Shown here in pieces: positions 6,629 to 11,575 of a stretch of DNA of 11,575 nucleotides. The DNA is taken from positions 1-11,575 of the forward strand of contig JAJYKO010000088.1 in NCBI GenBank assembly GCA_021788565.1. The letters run 5' to 3'. How positions within the stretch are numbered: position 1 is the first letter of the stretch; each line of letters begins with the position of its first letter. Source of the DNA: Chloroflexota bacterium. GTDB taxonomy: Bacteria; Chloroflexota; UBA6077. The position numbers and the translations under genes were made by a program. The notes under the pieces were generated by a model. The model saw only the letters and a program-made list of their open reading frames with translations. It was not told where the DNA came from and did no database searches.

Positions 6629-6765
6629 GCTGCAGCCTCTGGTGAGGCAGGTGGTGGCGGAGCTGGGAGCGTATGCCACTGTGGAGAAGGTGAACGACGA
6701 CAGGGACATGCTATCCTACGGTCTGATGGGGCTTACCGGCTTCGCGGTAGACGGCAAGGTGCTAG
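6627..6765 (+). pseudogene. Remnant of a small thioredoxin-like (MTH895/TM0996-type) redox protein
   Basis: The frame from GTG 6627 reads LVRQVVAELGAYATVEKV, then DMLSYGLMGLTGFAVDGKV. This matches helix 1 through the central strands of small redox-active thioredoxin-like proteins (typically CPxC, then LExxVRxAVEELG, EKVTD, YGVMxTPAxxxxGKV), which often accompany arsR and arsenic permease genes. The N-terminal strand with the CxxC active site is missing, replaced by the hairpin at 6584-6628. The family TP motif reads LTG, and after GKV the similarity stops. The frame then runs on to 6854 through the next promoter, so the true 3' end is lost as well. I therefore call a broken, inactive gene fragment. 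The alternative is a short unrelated open frame, less likely given the ordered similarity. Confidence 0.6.
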
Positions 6766-6799
6766 GGGTAGAGATTTCTCTCCGGCCTGTTCCCTGGCC

Positions 6800-6848
6800 T
6801 TGTCAGCGACCGGGTTGCGCTGTAATATATCAGCATGGAGTGATATTC
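6800..6848 (+). promoter_or_regulatory. Promoter and dyad operator of the second stand-alone arsR
   Basis: TTGTCA (6800-6805), a 17-bp spacer and TAATAT (6823-6828) make a good sigma70 promoter. Over the -10 lies ATATC (6827-6831), ten bases, then GATAT (6842-6846), a perfect dyad inside TAATATATC...GATATTC. A repressor bound here would cover the -10 and start site. The same dyad with the same 10-bp spacing precedes acr3. Confidence 0.7.
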
Positions 6849-6866
6849 CCGTGAAAGGAGGTGAAC

Positions 6867-7256
6867 ATGAAGATCGCAAACGAATTGGGGCCTCGGATGC
6901 GGGTCCTGAAGATCCGGCCGCCCGACGTGAGTGATTTGGCGGCTATGCTGAAGGTGCTGGCGGACGAGACCAGGCTTCGGATCTTCGCCCTGCTGACCTC
7001 GGGGGAGCTGTGCGTCTGCGAGATCGTGGATGTCCTGGACATGCCCCAGAGCCTCGTTTCCAACCACCTGCGGGTGTTACGGCGGGCGGGGCTGGTGCGG
7101 GCCCGGCGCGACGAAGTGGACAGTCGATGGGTGTACTACTCCCCCGTCTCAGAGGCTGTGGATGAGCTGCGGAGCCGCGTTCAGGACCTACTGGACCTGA
7201 GCCACATGGAGACATCTCCGGCCAAGTGCTGGTCGGAGCCCCGCTGCACCGGCTAG
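6867..7256 (+). CDS. arsR: ArsR-family arsenic-responsive repressor
   Basis: A dimeric winged-helix repressor of 129 residues. ATG 6867 is preceded by AAGGAGG at 6855-6861; the GTG at 6861 overlaps that site and is unlikely to be used. The core reads MLKVLADETRLRIFALL (27-43), then the sensor ELCVCEI with C49 and C51, identical in form to the As(III) site of E. coli-type ArsR, then the recognition helix PQSLVSNHLRVLRRAGLV (60-77) and wing DSRWVYYS. The tail has two further cysteines, C121 and C127, that could give a third thiolate, as in some actinobacterial ArsR variants. Both its own promoter and the acr3 promoter 10-30 bp beyond its stop carry the ATATC-N10-GATAT dyad, so it is the best candidate for binding those sites. 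Confidence 0.92.
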   Translation: MKIANELGPRMRVLKIRPPDVSDLAAMLKVLADETRLRIFALLTSGELCVCEIVDVLDMPQSLVSNHLRVLRRAGLVRARRDEVDSRWVYYSPVSEAVDELRSRVQDLLDLSHMETSPAKCWSEPRCTG

Positions 7257-7266
7257 TAGCTGCGGG

Positions 7267-7312
7267 TAATATATCCGTGTGCGTTGATATAAGTGACTGC
7301 CAGTGATATACT
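7267..7312 (+). promoter_or_regulatory. acr3 promoter with operator dyad and extra half site
   Basis: TAATATATC starts at 7267; ATATC (7271-7275) and GATAT (7286-7290) are separated by exactly 10 bp. TTGATA (7285-7290), a 16-bp spacer and TATACT (7307-7312) form a promoter whose -35 overlaps the right arm. A further GATATA occurs at 7305-7310, over the -10. An alternative -10 is TAATAT at 7267-7272. The leader 7313-7397 shows nothing else convincing. Confidence 0.65.
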
Positions 7313-7397
7313 TGCCGTGCGTGTCGGGGGCGGGCGCCGTCCAGGAGAATCCAGGCGGCCAAAATGCAAGCAGAATAGAGAGGTGGAGGTTTCACAG

Positions 7398-8504
7398 GTG
7401 AACGCGACTCAGCTGCTCAGGAAGCTGGAGGATTTCCGGCTGCTGCCATTCTTCGTGGTCTTCAGTATGGTCCTGGGGATCATCGTCGGAAAGGCGTCGA
7501 GCATTTCGAATTACGAGCTCACGCCGCCCATCGACGCCATCAAGTCTATTTTTGCCGGCACCTATGTCTTCAGTCTCCCCAACACCCTGGCGCTCGGCGT
7601 TGTGCTTGGCCTGTTCATGATGATGTACCCGGCAATGACCAACGTTCGGTTGGATGAGCTGGGGGACGCTTTCCACAAGCCCAAGCAACTGCTAATCGTG
7701 GCATTCTTTAACTACCTGATAGCGCCCTTCTTCATGTTCGGTCTGGCCAAGCTGTTCCTTTCGGGCAATACGGAACTGATGACAGGTCTCATCCTGTACG
7801 GCCTTGCCCCCTGCATCGCGATGGTGATCATCTTCACGTTCCTGGCCAAGGGCAACACCCCCCTGGCCCTGGTTTTGGTGGCATTTAACTCCATTGTGCA
7901 AATGATACTGATTCCTGTCTATGCCAACCTGCTCATCGGCGAAGTGCACTTCGATGTGTGGGTGATCGCGGAGAGCGTGGTGCTCTACCTGGGATTGCCA
8001 TTGGTGCTGGGGTTCGCCACGCGCCAGATCGGGATCAATCGGGTGGGAGAGGAGGGCTTCGAGAAGTTCAAGGCCGTTCTCAATGCCGTGTCTATCCTGG
8101 GGCTGCTCTTCACCCTTGTGGTGATGTTCGCGCTCAAGGGTGACCTGATTGTCCAGCAGCCGATGATCGTGGTCCAGATGGCCATTCCCATGATCATATT
8201 CTTCTTCGTCATCTTCAACGTGGCCTACTTCACTGGCTGGAAGCTGGGGCTGAACTACCGGGACGCCGTGGCCGTGGCCTTCAACAGTACGGGTAGGGAC
8301 TTCGAGATCGCCATCGCCATCGCCATCACCGCCTTCTCGCCGACGGTGGCCCTGGCCACGGTGGTGGGGCCGCTGATTGAGGTGCCAGTGATGCTGACCC
8401 TGGTCTGGATCGCCACCCGCACCGAGAAGAGGCTGTTCGGCACCTCAGTTCATGAGGTGGACCAGTCCGTGGCCGCCAGGCCGGCGCCCGCACCCGAGGG
8501 CTAG
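7398..8504 (+). CDS. acr3: ACR3-family arsenite efflux permease
   Basis: A polytopic inner-membrane arsenite exporter of 368 residues in the bile acid/arsenite/riboflavin transporter superfamily, with about ten hydrophobic segments between residues 15 and 340. GTG 7398 has GGAGGT at 7385-7390 with a 7-nt spacer, and the protein then begins NATQLLRKLEDFRLLPFF; the longer open frame upstream overlaps the promoter. ACR3 hallmarks are LAPCIAMVIIFTFLAKG with C139 at the essential cysteine, the following LVAFNSIVQ, and DFEIAIAIAI with E303 matching the conserved FE pair. The last 25 residues are a hydrophilic Ala/Pro-rich cytoplasmic tail. It is under its own dyad-bearing promoter and is followed 45 nt later by a small membrane protein gene. 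No ArsA-type ATPase is present, so export should be driven by the proton motive force. Confidence 0.93.
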   Translation: MNATQLLRKLEDFRLLPFFVVFSMVLGIIVGKASSISNYELTPPIDAIKSIFAGTYVFSLPNTLALGVVLGLFMMMYPAMTNVRLDELGDAFHKPKQLLIVAFFNYLIAPFFMFGLAKLFLSGNTELMTGLILYGLAPCIAMVIIFTFLAKGNTPLALVLVAFNSIVQMILIPVYANLLIGEVHFDVWVIAESVVLYLGLPLVLGFATRQIGINRVGEEGFEKFKAVLNAVSILGLLFTLVVMFALKGDLIVQQPMIVVQMAIPMIIFFFVIFNVAYFTGWKLGLNYRDAVAVAFNSTGRDFEIAIAIAITAFSPTVALATVVGPLIEVPVMLTLVWIATRTEKRLFGTSVHEVDQSVAARPAPAPEG

Positions 8505-8549
8505 GCCGCGAGCCCATAGCGTGTGAGCGTCCTGGAAAGGTCGAGGAAA

Positions 8550-8750
8550 ATGGTGCAACTGGCGGAACTGACGGGGCTGTTGGCGCTGCTTGCCTTTGGC
8601 CTGGTGGGCTACAACTTTTTCGTGGGGCAGCGGGTGATCGAGGGTCGAGATCAACGAGAGCCGGCGGGCGATGAGAGGGAAAGCAGACCGTCAAATATCG
8701 CCTGCTGTGGCTTCGGTCTGCCGCCCACTGAGGATCGCAAGCCCAACTGA
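8550..8750 (+). CDS. Small single-pass membrane protein with CCGFG tail, function unknown
   Basis: I do not recognise this 66-residue protein. From ATG 8550 (GGAAAGG at 8534-8540) it begins MVQLAEL and has one membrane segment at about 7-29 (LTGLLALLAFGLVGYNFFVG). A charged linker rich in Arg, Glu and Asp follows, then a tail with NIACCGFGLPP (adjacent Cys at about 52-53). GTG 8523 is an in-frame alternative with no clear ribosome site. It follows acr3 by 45 nt on the same strand, so cotranscription is likely. The vicinal cysteines on a tethered cytoplasmic tail could bind As(III) and feed the permease, but this is only a hypothesis. It could also be a non-coding open frame; the clean N-terminal hydrophobic helix and operon position favour a gene. 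Confidence 0.5.
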   Translation: MVQLAELTGLLALLAFGLVGYNFFVGQRVIEGRDQREPAGDERESRPSNIACCGFGLPPTEDRKPN

Positions 8751-8771
8751 GGCTCGTTTCTGCCTCGTTTT
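8749..8771 (+). terminator. Weak terminator candidate after the first small ORF
   Basis: GAGGC (8749-8753) and GCCTC (8762-8766) form a 5-bp stem with an 8-nt loop, followed by gTTTT. The stem is short, and it is also part of an imperfect tandem repeat (GGCTCGTTT / GCCTCGTTT). It may be only a partial stop within the operon. Confidence 0.3.
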
Positions 8772-8801
8772 GGGGGGAACCCGGGAGGGGAAGTTCCGGC
8801 G

Positions 8802-8987
8802 GTGGACAGTCAGGTGAGCGCGGACGAACTGATGCTGGTGATCCTGTTCTTCCTGACCTGTGGGGTTCTGATCTCCTTCATCACGGAGTCGATGCTACAG
8901 GCCGTCGCGGACAAAAGGGCTCAGTTGTTCGGTGACGGGGATCCGTGGGAGGACTGCCTAAATCGACCCGGCTTTCGTCGCCGGTAG
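8802..8987 (+). CDS. Small single-pass membrane protein, function unknown
   Basis: A 61-residue open frame that I cannot assign to a family. It starts with GTG 8802, with GGGAGGGG at 8783-8790 and a rather long 11-nt spacer. A hydrophobic segment runs from about residue 10 to 28 (LMLVILFFLTCGVLISFITES) and contains C20; a charged tail has DGDPWEDC and ends in RRR. It lies 51 nt after the other small membrane protein gene and stops 2 bp before a strong inverted repeat. Two consecutive one-helix proteins after acr3 could be accessory subunits of the permease, or the pair could be remnants of a larger decayed membrane protein. The membrane helix is clear; that it is expressed is inference. Confidence 0.45.
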   Translation: MDSQVSADELMLVILFFLTCGVLISFITESMLQAVADKRAQLFGDGDPWEDCLNRPGFRRR

Positions 8988-8988
8988 A

Positions 8989-9025
8989 CTTCAACGCCGC
9001 CGACACGGAGGTCGCGGCGTTGAAG
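8989..9025. promoter_or_regulatory. 12-bp perfect inverted repeat before the third stand-alone arsR
   Basis: CTTCAACGCCGC (8989-9000) and GCGGCGTTGAAG (9014-9025) are exact reverse complements with a 13-nt loop. It begins 2 bp after the small-protein stop and ends 50 bp before ATG 9075. There is no T-run, so it is either a U-less terminator or an operator with TTCAA/TTGAA outer ends, as in some ArsR sites. I see no clear promoter between it and arsR. Confidence 0.5.
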
Positions 9026-9074
9026 CGGGCGGCGGAACCGTGGTGCGCTTGCTCGACTGGGCCCGGGGGTGACC

Positions 9075-9455
9075 ATGAGAACACGATGCGTGGGTGCCGA
9101 GCGTCAGGCCCTAGTGCCGGACCCGAACTCCCTGGATGGCGTCTTTGCCTGCCTGGGGGACCGGCACCGGCTGCAAATTCTTTCTCTTCTCTTGCAGCGT
9201 CCAGCCTGCGTTTGCGAGCTAGTGGATGCCGTGGGCGTGCAGCAGCCGACGATCTCCCACCACCTGGCACAGATGCGGGCCGCCGGGCTCGTGGTGTTTT
9301 GCCGCGAGGCTCCAGATCGACGCTGGGTCCGGTACGCCGTGAACCAAAGAGTGCTAGAGCGGCTGCGGGATGCCATTGAGCTGTGGGCGGACCAAGCTGC
9401 CCAGTCATCCTGCCGGGATGGTCCGCCCCCCCGTCCGGCGGCAAAAAGCCAGTAA
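9075..9455 (+). CDS. arsR: ArsR-family metalloid-responsive repressor
   Basis: A winged-helix repressor of 126 residues. ATG 9075 and GTG 9069 are both in frame; the G-rich stretch just before serves as ribosome site for either. The core reads GVFACLGDRHRLQILSLLL (about 22-40), the sensor PACVCELV with C45 and C47 in the CxC position of classical ArsR, recognition helix QQPTISHHLAQMRAAGLV (56-73), and wing DRRWVRYAV. C5, C26, C76 and C113 are additional cysteines. The tail is Pro-rich and poorly conserved in character. It lies just ahead of the Cys-rich protein and the second permease, with short gaps on the same strand, so these three genes form a likely operon under its own control. Confidence 0.9.
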   Translation: MRTRCVGAERQALVPDPNSLDGVFACLGDRHRLQILSLLLQRPACVCELVDAVGVQQPTISHHLAQMRAAGLVVFCREAPDRRWVRYAVNQRVLERLRDAIELWADQAAQSSCRDGPPPRPAAKSQ

Positions 9456-9504
9456 GGGCGGCAAAGAAATGGGTAAAGAAACTACGTTAGGGAGGACAAG
9501 TACG

Positions 9505-9900
9505 GTGGCAGAGGACAAGAACGCCAGAGTGATGGTGCAGGTATTCGGAACCAATATGCCCGTGGGGGGCTGTGGTTGCGGCTCCGGGTGTGGCTGCGGG
9601 ACGAGCGACGATGATGCGGCGGCCTCCCTGCCGACTATGGAGGAGCAAACCACGGATCTGGGTCAAAGACTCGCCCACTATTATGGTGCCAATGTGGCGG
9701 TCGAATACGTGGATATCTTCTCCAAGCGCATGGATGAGTTTCCGTCCGCGCTGCGAGTGGTCAGCCGTGGGAACGTACCTCTACCGGTCATCGGCTTCAA
9801 CGGGGAGGCGAAGTTTGCCGGCGGCATCTCGGTGGAGATGATCAGCGAGGAGCTGGAGGAGTTGGGGTTGGTACTCATGGAGGATGCGGCCGAGGGATAG
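9505..9900 (+). CDS. Cys-rich protein with thioredoxin-like fold, possible metalloid chaperone
   Basis: A 131-residue protein from GTG 9505, which has AGGGAGG at 9489-9495; ATG 9469 would add 12 residues and has a poorer site. The N-terminal strand VMVQVFGTN is followed by GGCGCGSGCGCG (C23, C25, C29, C31), where thioredoxin-fold proteins have their active-site loop. Then come an acidic linker, a helix (TTDLGQRLAHYYG), a strand (VAVEYVDIF), and VPLPVIGFNGEAKFAGGIS, which resembles the cis-Pro/strand/Gly-rich end of the thioredoxin fold in small redox proteins and ArsD. It sits between arsR and a permease gene, the place where ArsD-like or thioredoxin-like proteins often occur. Binding As(III) through the CxC pairs and passing it to the permease is a reasonable but untested idea. 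I do not know the exact family. Confidence 0.75.
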   Translation: MAEDKNARVMVQVFGTNMPVGGCGCGSGCGCGTSDDDAAASLPTMEEQTTDLGQRLAHYYGANVAVEYVDIFSKRMDEFPSALRVVSRGNVPLPVIGFNGEAKFAGGISVEMISEELEELGLVLMEDAAEG

Positions 9901-9947
9901 CTGAGCAGTCCCGACAGTCATCGAGGAGATGGCGAGGAGGTCATAGT

Positions 9948-9965
9948 ATGGGGAGGTTTCCATAA
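9948..9965 (+). other. Five-codon minicistron overlapping the second permease start
   Basis: ATG 9948 encodes M-G-R-F-P then TAA 9963-9965, and the TAA shares a base with the permease ATG 9965 (TAATG). It has its own AGGAGG at 9935-9940, seven bases upstream, and its own coding bases contain the GGAGG used by the permease. This geometry permits translational coupling. It may be chance. Confidence 0.35.
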
Positions 9966-10990
9966 TGGAGAAGCGAGCGACTTCGCGTGGGCTGTCGGTC
10001 CGCGACGAAACCAAGCCCCTGATCCTGATAGCCGCGATCTTCGTGGGGATCGTGCTTAACCGGCTGCTGGGCACGGGCACCACGTGGATGATCTCGGTCG
10101 TGGAGGTGGGTGTATTCTTCGTGATCTTCGCGGTGATGTTGCCCGTGGAGATCAAGGAGGTGTCTCGCGCCCTTCGCAAGGTCAAGCCGACGGTGATCGC
10201 CCTCGCGGTCAACTTCGTGGTGATCCCGGTCTTCGCGTGGGGTATTGGCTGGCTCTTCCTCCGCAACCAGCCCGACATCTGGGCTGGCGTGATCCTCTAC
10301 ACCCTTACCCCCTGCATCGGTTGGTATCTGATTTTCATCGACCTGGCGCAGGGCGACGTGGCGTGGGGCATGGCGCTCCTGCCCTGGAACATCACGCTCC
10401 AGATCCTGCTCATGCCGCTCTATCTCTACTTCCTGGTTGGACGGGTGCTTCCCCTCGACCTGACCGCCCTGGCCCAGAGTGTAATACTCTACCTGTTCCT
10501 GCCCTTCATCCTATCCTATGTGCTGCAGAAGACCATCATCGCACGGCGCGGGCGTGATTACTTCTTTGGGCCGGTCAAGCGGGCGATGGGCGAGGTGAAG
10601 CTGTGGGCGCTGGTGGTCGTGATCGTGGCCATGTTCGCCTCTCAGAGCGCGCTAGGCATGGGCGACGTCGGCCGGGTCGGGCTCATCATTGGGGTGATCG
10701 CGCTGTTCTTCGCGGTGCTGTTCCTCGTTGCGCTGGGCATCGGCAGAGTGGTCAACCTCAGCTACGAGGAGAACACGACTCTCGCGTTCACCACCACCGC
10801 GCGCAACTCCGAGGCCGTCATCGGCGTGGCGGTGAGCGCCTTCCCCGGCCACCCACTGGTCTATCTCGCGATCATCCTTGGGCCGGTTGTCGAGCTACCG
10901 GTCCTGCTGCTGATCTCGCGGCTGCTGCTGGGTTTGAAGTATCGGGCCTGGAGGATAGCAGACGCGCCCGTTGGCGCCCGTCGGCAATAG
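9965..10990 (+). CDS. Second, divergent ACR3/BASS-superfamily arsenic permease
   Basis: A polytopic membrane transporter of 341 residues with about ten hydrophobic segments from residue 18 to 325. ATG 9965 has GGAGG at 9952-9956, eight bases upstream. LTPCIGWYLIFIDLAQGDVAW carries C117 at the essential ACR3 cysteine position, and TTARNSEAVIGVAV carries E283, the counterpart of the conserved FE pair, here SE. The core motifs thus match ACR3, but the surrounding residues differ strongly from the permease at 7398-8504: GWYLIF replaces AMVIIF and LLPWNITLQ replaces LVAFNSIVQ. It belongs to the group usually annotated as bile acid:sodium symporter or arsenic resistance protein. It follows the Cys-rich protein by 64 nt and probably exports arsenite or a related species such as antimonite or an organoarsenical. 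Its substrate is not visible in the sequence. Confidence 0.85.
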   Translation: MEKRATSRGLSVRDETKPLILIAAIFVGIVLNRLLGTGTTWMISVVEVGVFFVIFAVMLPVEIKEVSRALRKVKPTVIALAVNFVVIPVFAWGIGWLFLRNQPDIWAGVILYTLTPCIGWYLIFIDLAQGDVAWGMALLPWNITLQILLMPLYLYFLVGRVLPLDLTALAQSVILYLFLPFILSYVLQKTIIARRGRDYFFGPVKRAMGEVKLWALVVVIVAMFASQSALGMGDVGRVGLIIGVIALFFAVLFLVALGIGRVVNLSYEENTTLAFTTTARNSEAVIGVAVSAFPGHPLVYLAIILGPVVELPVLLLISRLLLGLKYRAWRIADAPVGARRQ

Positions 10991-11057
10991 CGTCTTGGTC
11001 GAATGGAAGAGGATCTGCTCCAAGGGATCGCCCCGGCGCGAGCAGTCGAGCGCTGAA

Positions 11058-11085
11058 TTGTTTGGGCCGCACATTTTGGTATGCT
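11058..11085 (+). promoter_or_regulatory. Promoter of the ABC ATPase gene
   Basis: TTGTTT (11058-11063), a 16-bp spacer and TATGCT (11080-11085) resemble a moderate sigma70 promoter in a locally A+T-rich patch. The leader to ATG 11166 is about 75 nt. I see no terminator with a T-run between the permease stop at 10990 and this site. Confidence 0.45.
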
Positions 11086-11165
11086 CATTAACGAATTTAA
11101 AGAGGATCGGAGGTCCGGGCTTTTCCCAGGGGAAAGCTGGCCGGTTCGACAAGGGGGGCGAAGCG

Positions 11166-11575
11166 ATGTTGCGAGTGGAGGGCCTGGCCGTCATGGCGGA
11201 TGGCCAGCAAATTCTGCGGGGCGTCGACCTGGCCGTTGGCCAGGGGGAGACCCACCTACTGCTGGGGCCCAACGGGAGCGGGAAGACTACGCTCCTGGGG
11301 GCCATCATGGGAATGGCTCGATACCAGGTAACGGAGGGGCGGATCCTCTTCAAAGGCGAGGATGTTACGCAGTTGCCGCTGCCCGAGCGTGCCCGGCGCG
11401 GCATGGGGCTGGCCTTCCAGCGGCCGCCTGCCGTCAGAGGGGTAACACTGAGGCAGATGACAGATCTGTGCCTCCGAAACGGCGACAGAAGCCACCACGA
11501 CGCTTCTGAAGCCCCCGATGTCGACGATCTGGCCGCGTCGCTACAGGTGGAGCCGCTGCTGGGGCGAGACGTCAA
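11166..11575 (+). CDS. ABC-type ATPase, SufC-like, truncated at 3' by window edge
   Basis: The open frame from ATG 11166 (G-run at 11150-11155 as ribosome site) runs to the window end, giving 136 residues. It has an A-loop region, Walker A GPNGSGKTT at residues 34-42, and a Q-loop GLAFQRPP with Q85. The stretch YQVTEGRILFKGEDVTQLPLPERARRGMGLAFQRP resembles SufC, the cytosolic ATPase of the SUF Fe-S cluster assembly system, which has VTEG, LFKG and a FQ-P motif in this order. Walker B and signature motifs lie beyond the window. Its own promoter and a 175-bp gap separate it from the permease operon. An ordinary ABC-importer ATPase is the alternative; SufB/SufD genes downstream would settle it. 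Confidence 0.85.
   Translation, partial: MLRVEGLAVMADGQQILRGVDLAVGQGETHLLLGPNGSGKTTLLGAIMGMARYQVTEGRILFKGEDVTQLPLPERARRGMGLAFQRPPAVRGVTLRQMTDLCLRNGDRSHHDASEAPDVDDLAASLQVEPLLGRDV

Noticed and set aside
6479..6934. 151-residue + strand open frame spanning the arsM end, the hairpin and the arsR start
   Set aside because: It overlaps arsM and arsR in another frame and crosses a strong hairpin and a promoter; no domain is visible.
11081..11509. 142-residue + strand open frame starting in the ABC gene leader
   Set aside because: It is an out-of-frame overlap of the SufC-like gene with low-complexity Gly/Arg/Ala composition.
10895..11575. 226-residue open frame on the minus strand
   Set aside because: It is antisense to the permease 3' end and to the SufC-like ATPase with an intact Walker A and Q-loop; the translation is Ser/Arg-rich with no recognisable domain.
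1..11575. CRISPR array, tRNA, rRNA, integrase or attachment site
   Set aside because: I saw no regularly spaced repeats, cloverleaf-like sequence, rRNA-like segment or recombinase motif on either strand by reading; a covariance-model scan was not possible.

Overview
The window is G+C-rich (roughly 60% or more by eye) bacterial DNA with ordinary sigma70-type promoters and strong Shine-Dalgarno sites. It carries a large arsenic detoxification island flanked by housekeeping genes. An anaerobic or facultative organism fits the Tat-exported di-heme split-Soret-like cytochrome. Anaerobic Chloroflexota or Actinomycetota are possible hosts, but this is a weak inference from style and gene content only.

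Layout. 1-1823 (+) is the 3' two thirds of an MgtA/MgtB-type P-type Mg2+ ATPase, followed by a 13-bp hairpin. 1993-2733 (-) encodes a Tat-exported C_GCAxxG_C_C / split-Soret-like di-heme cytochrome. It diverges from an ArsR-family repressor gene at 3028-3378 (+), and the intergenic region holds two good opposed promoters and a 16-bp dyad. From 3378 to 10990 all genes are on the + strand. They are an ArsR-ArsC fusion (3493-4275), a metallophosphoesterase (4294-5010), a SigZ-like sigma factor (5129-5695), arsenite methyltransferase ArsM (5773-6576), the remnant of a small thioredoxin-like gene (about 6627-6765), ArsR (6867-7256), an ACR3 arsenite permease (7398-8504), two small one-TM proteins (8550-8750, 8802-8987), a further ArsR (9075-9455), a Cys-rich thioredoxin-fold-like protein (9505-9900) and a second, divergent ACR3-superfamily permease (9965-10990). 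The window ends in a SufC-like ABC ATPase (11166 onward).

How the genes fit together. Arsenate would be reduced by the ArsC half of the fusion. Arsenite would be extruded by one or both permeases or methylated by ArsM. Three stand-alone ArsR repressors, all with the CxC sensor motif, and one ArsR domain fused to ArsC would set expression. Four transcription units (arsR-arsC, sigZ, the third arsR, acr3) carry the same 9-mer TARTATATM at or next to the promoter -10 region. In two of them it forms one arm of an identical dyad, ATATC-N10-GATAT, which points to a shared ArsR regulon.

Most interesting points. These are the shared promoter/operator motif, a SigZ-like sigma factor with a Cys-containing tail placed directly before arsM, an ArsR operator candidate over the -35 of the cytochrome gene, a 15-bp perfect hairpin where a thioredoxin-like gene lost its redox-active 5' end, and Cys-pair tails recurring on otherwise unrelated proteins of the island. 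No CRISPR array, rRNA, tRNA or intact mobile element was seen.
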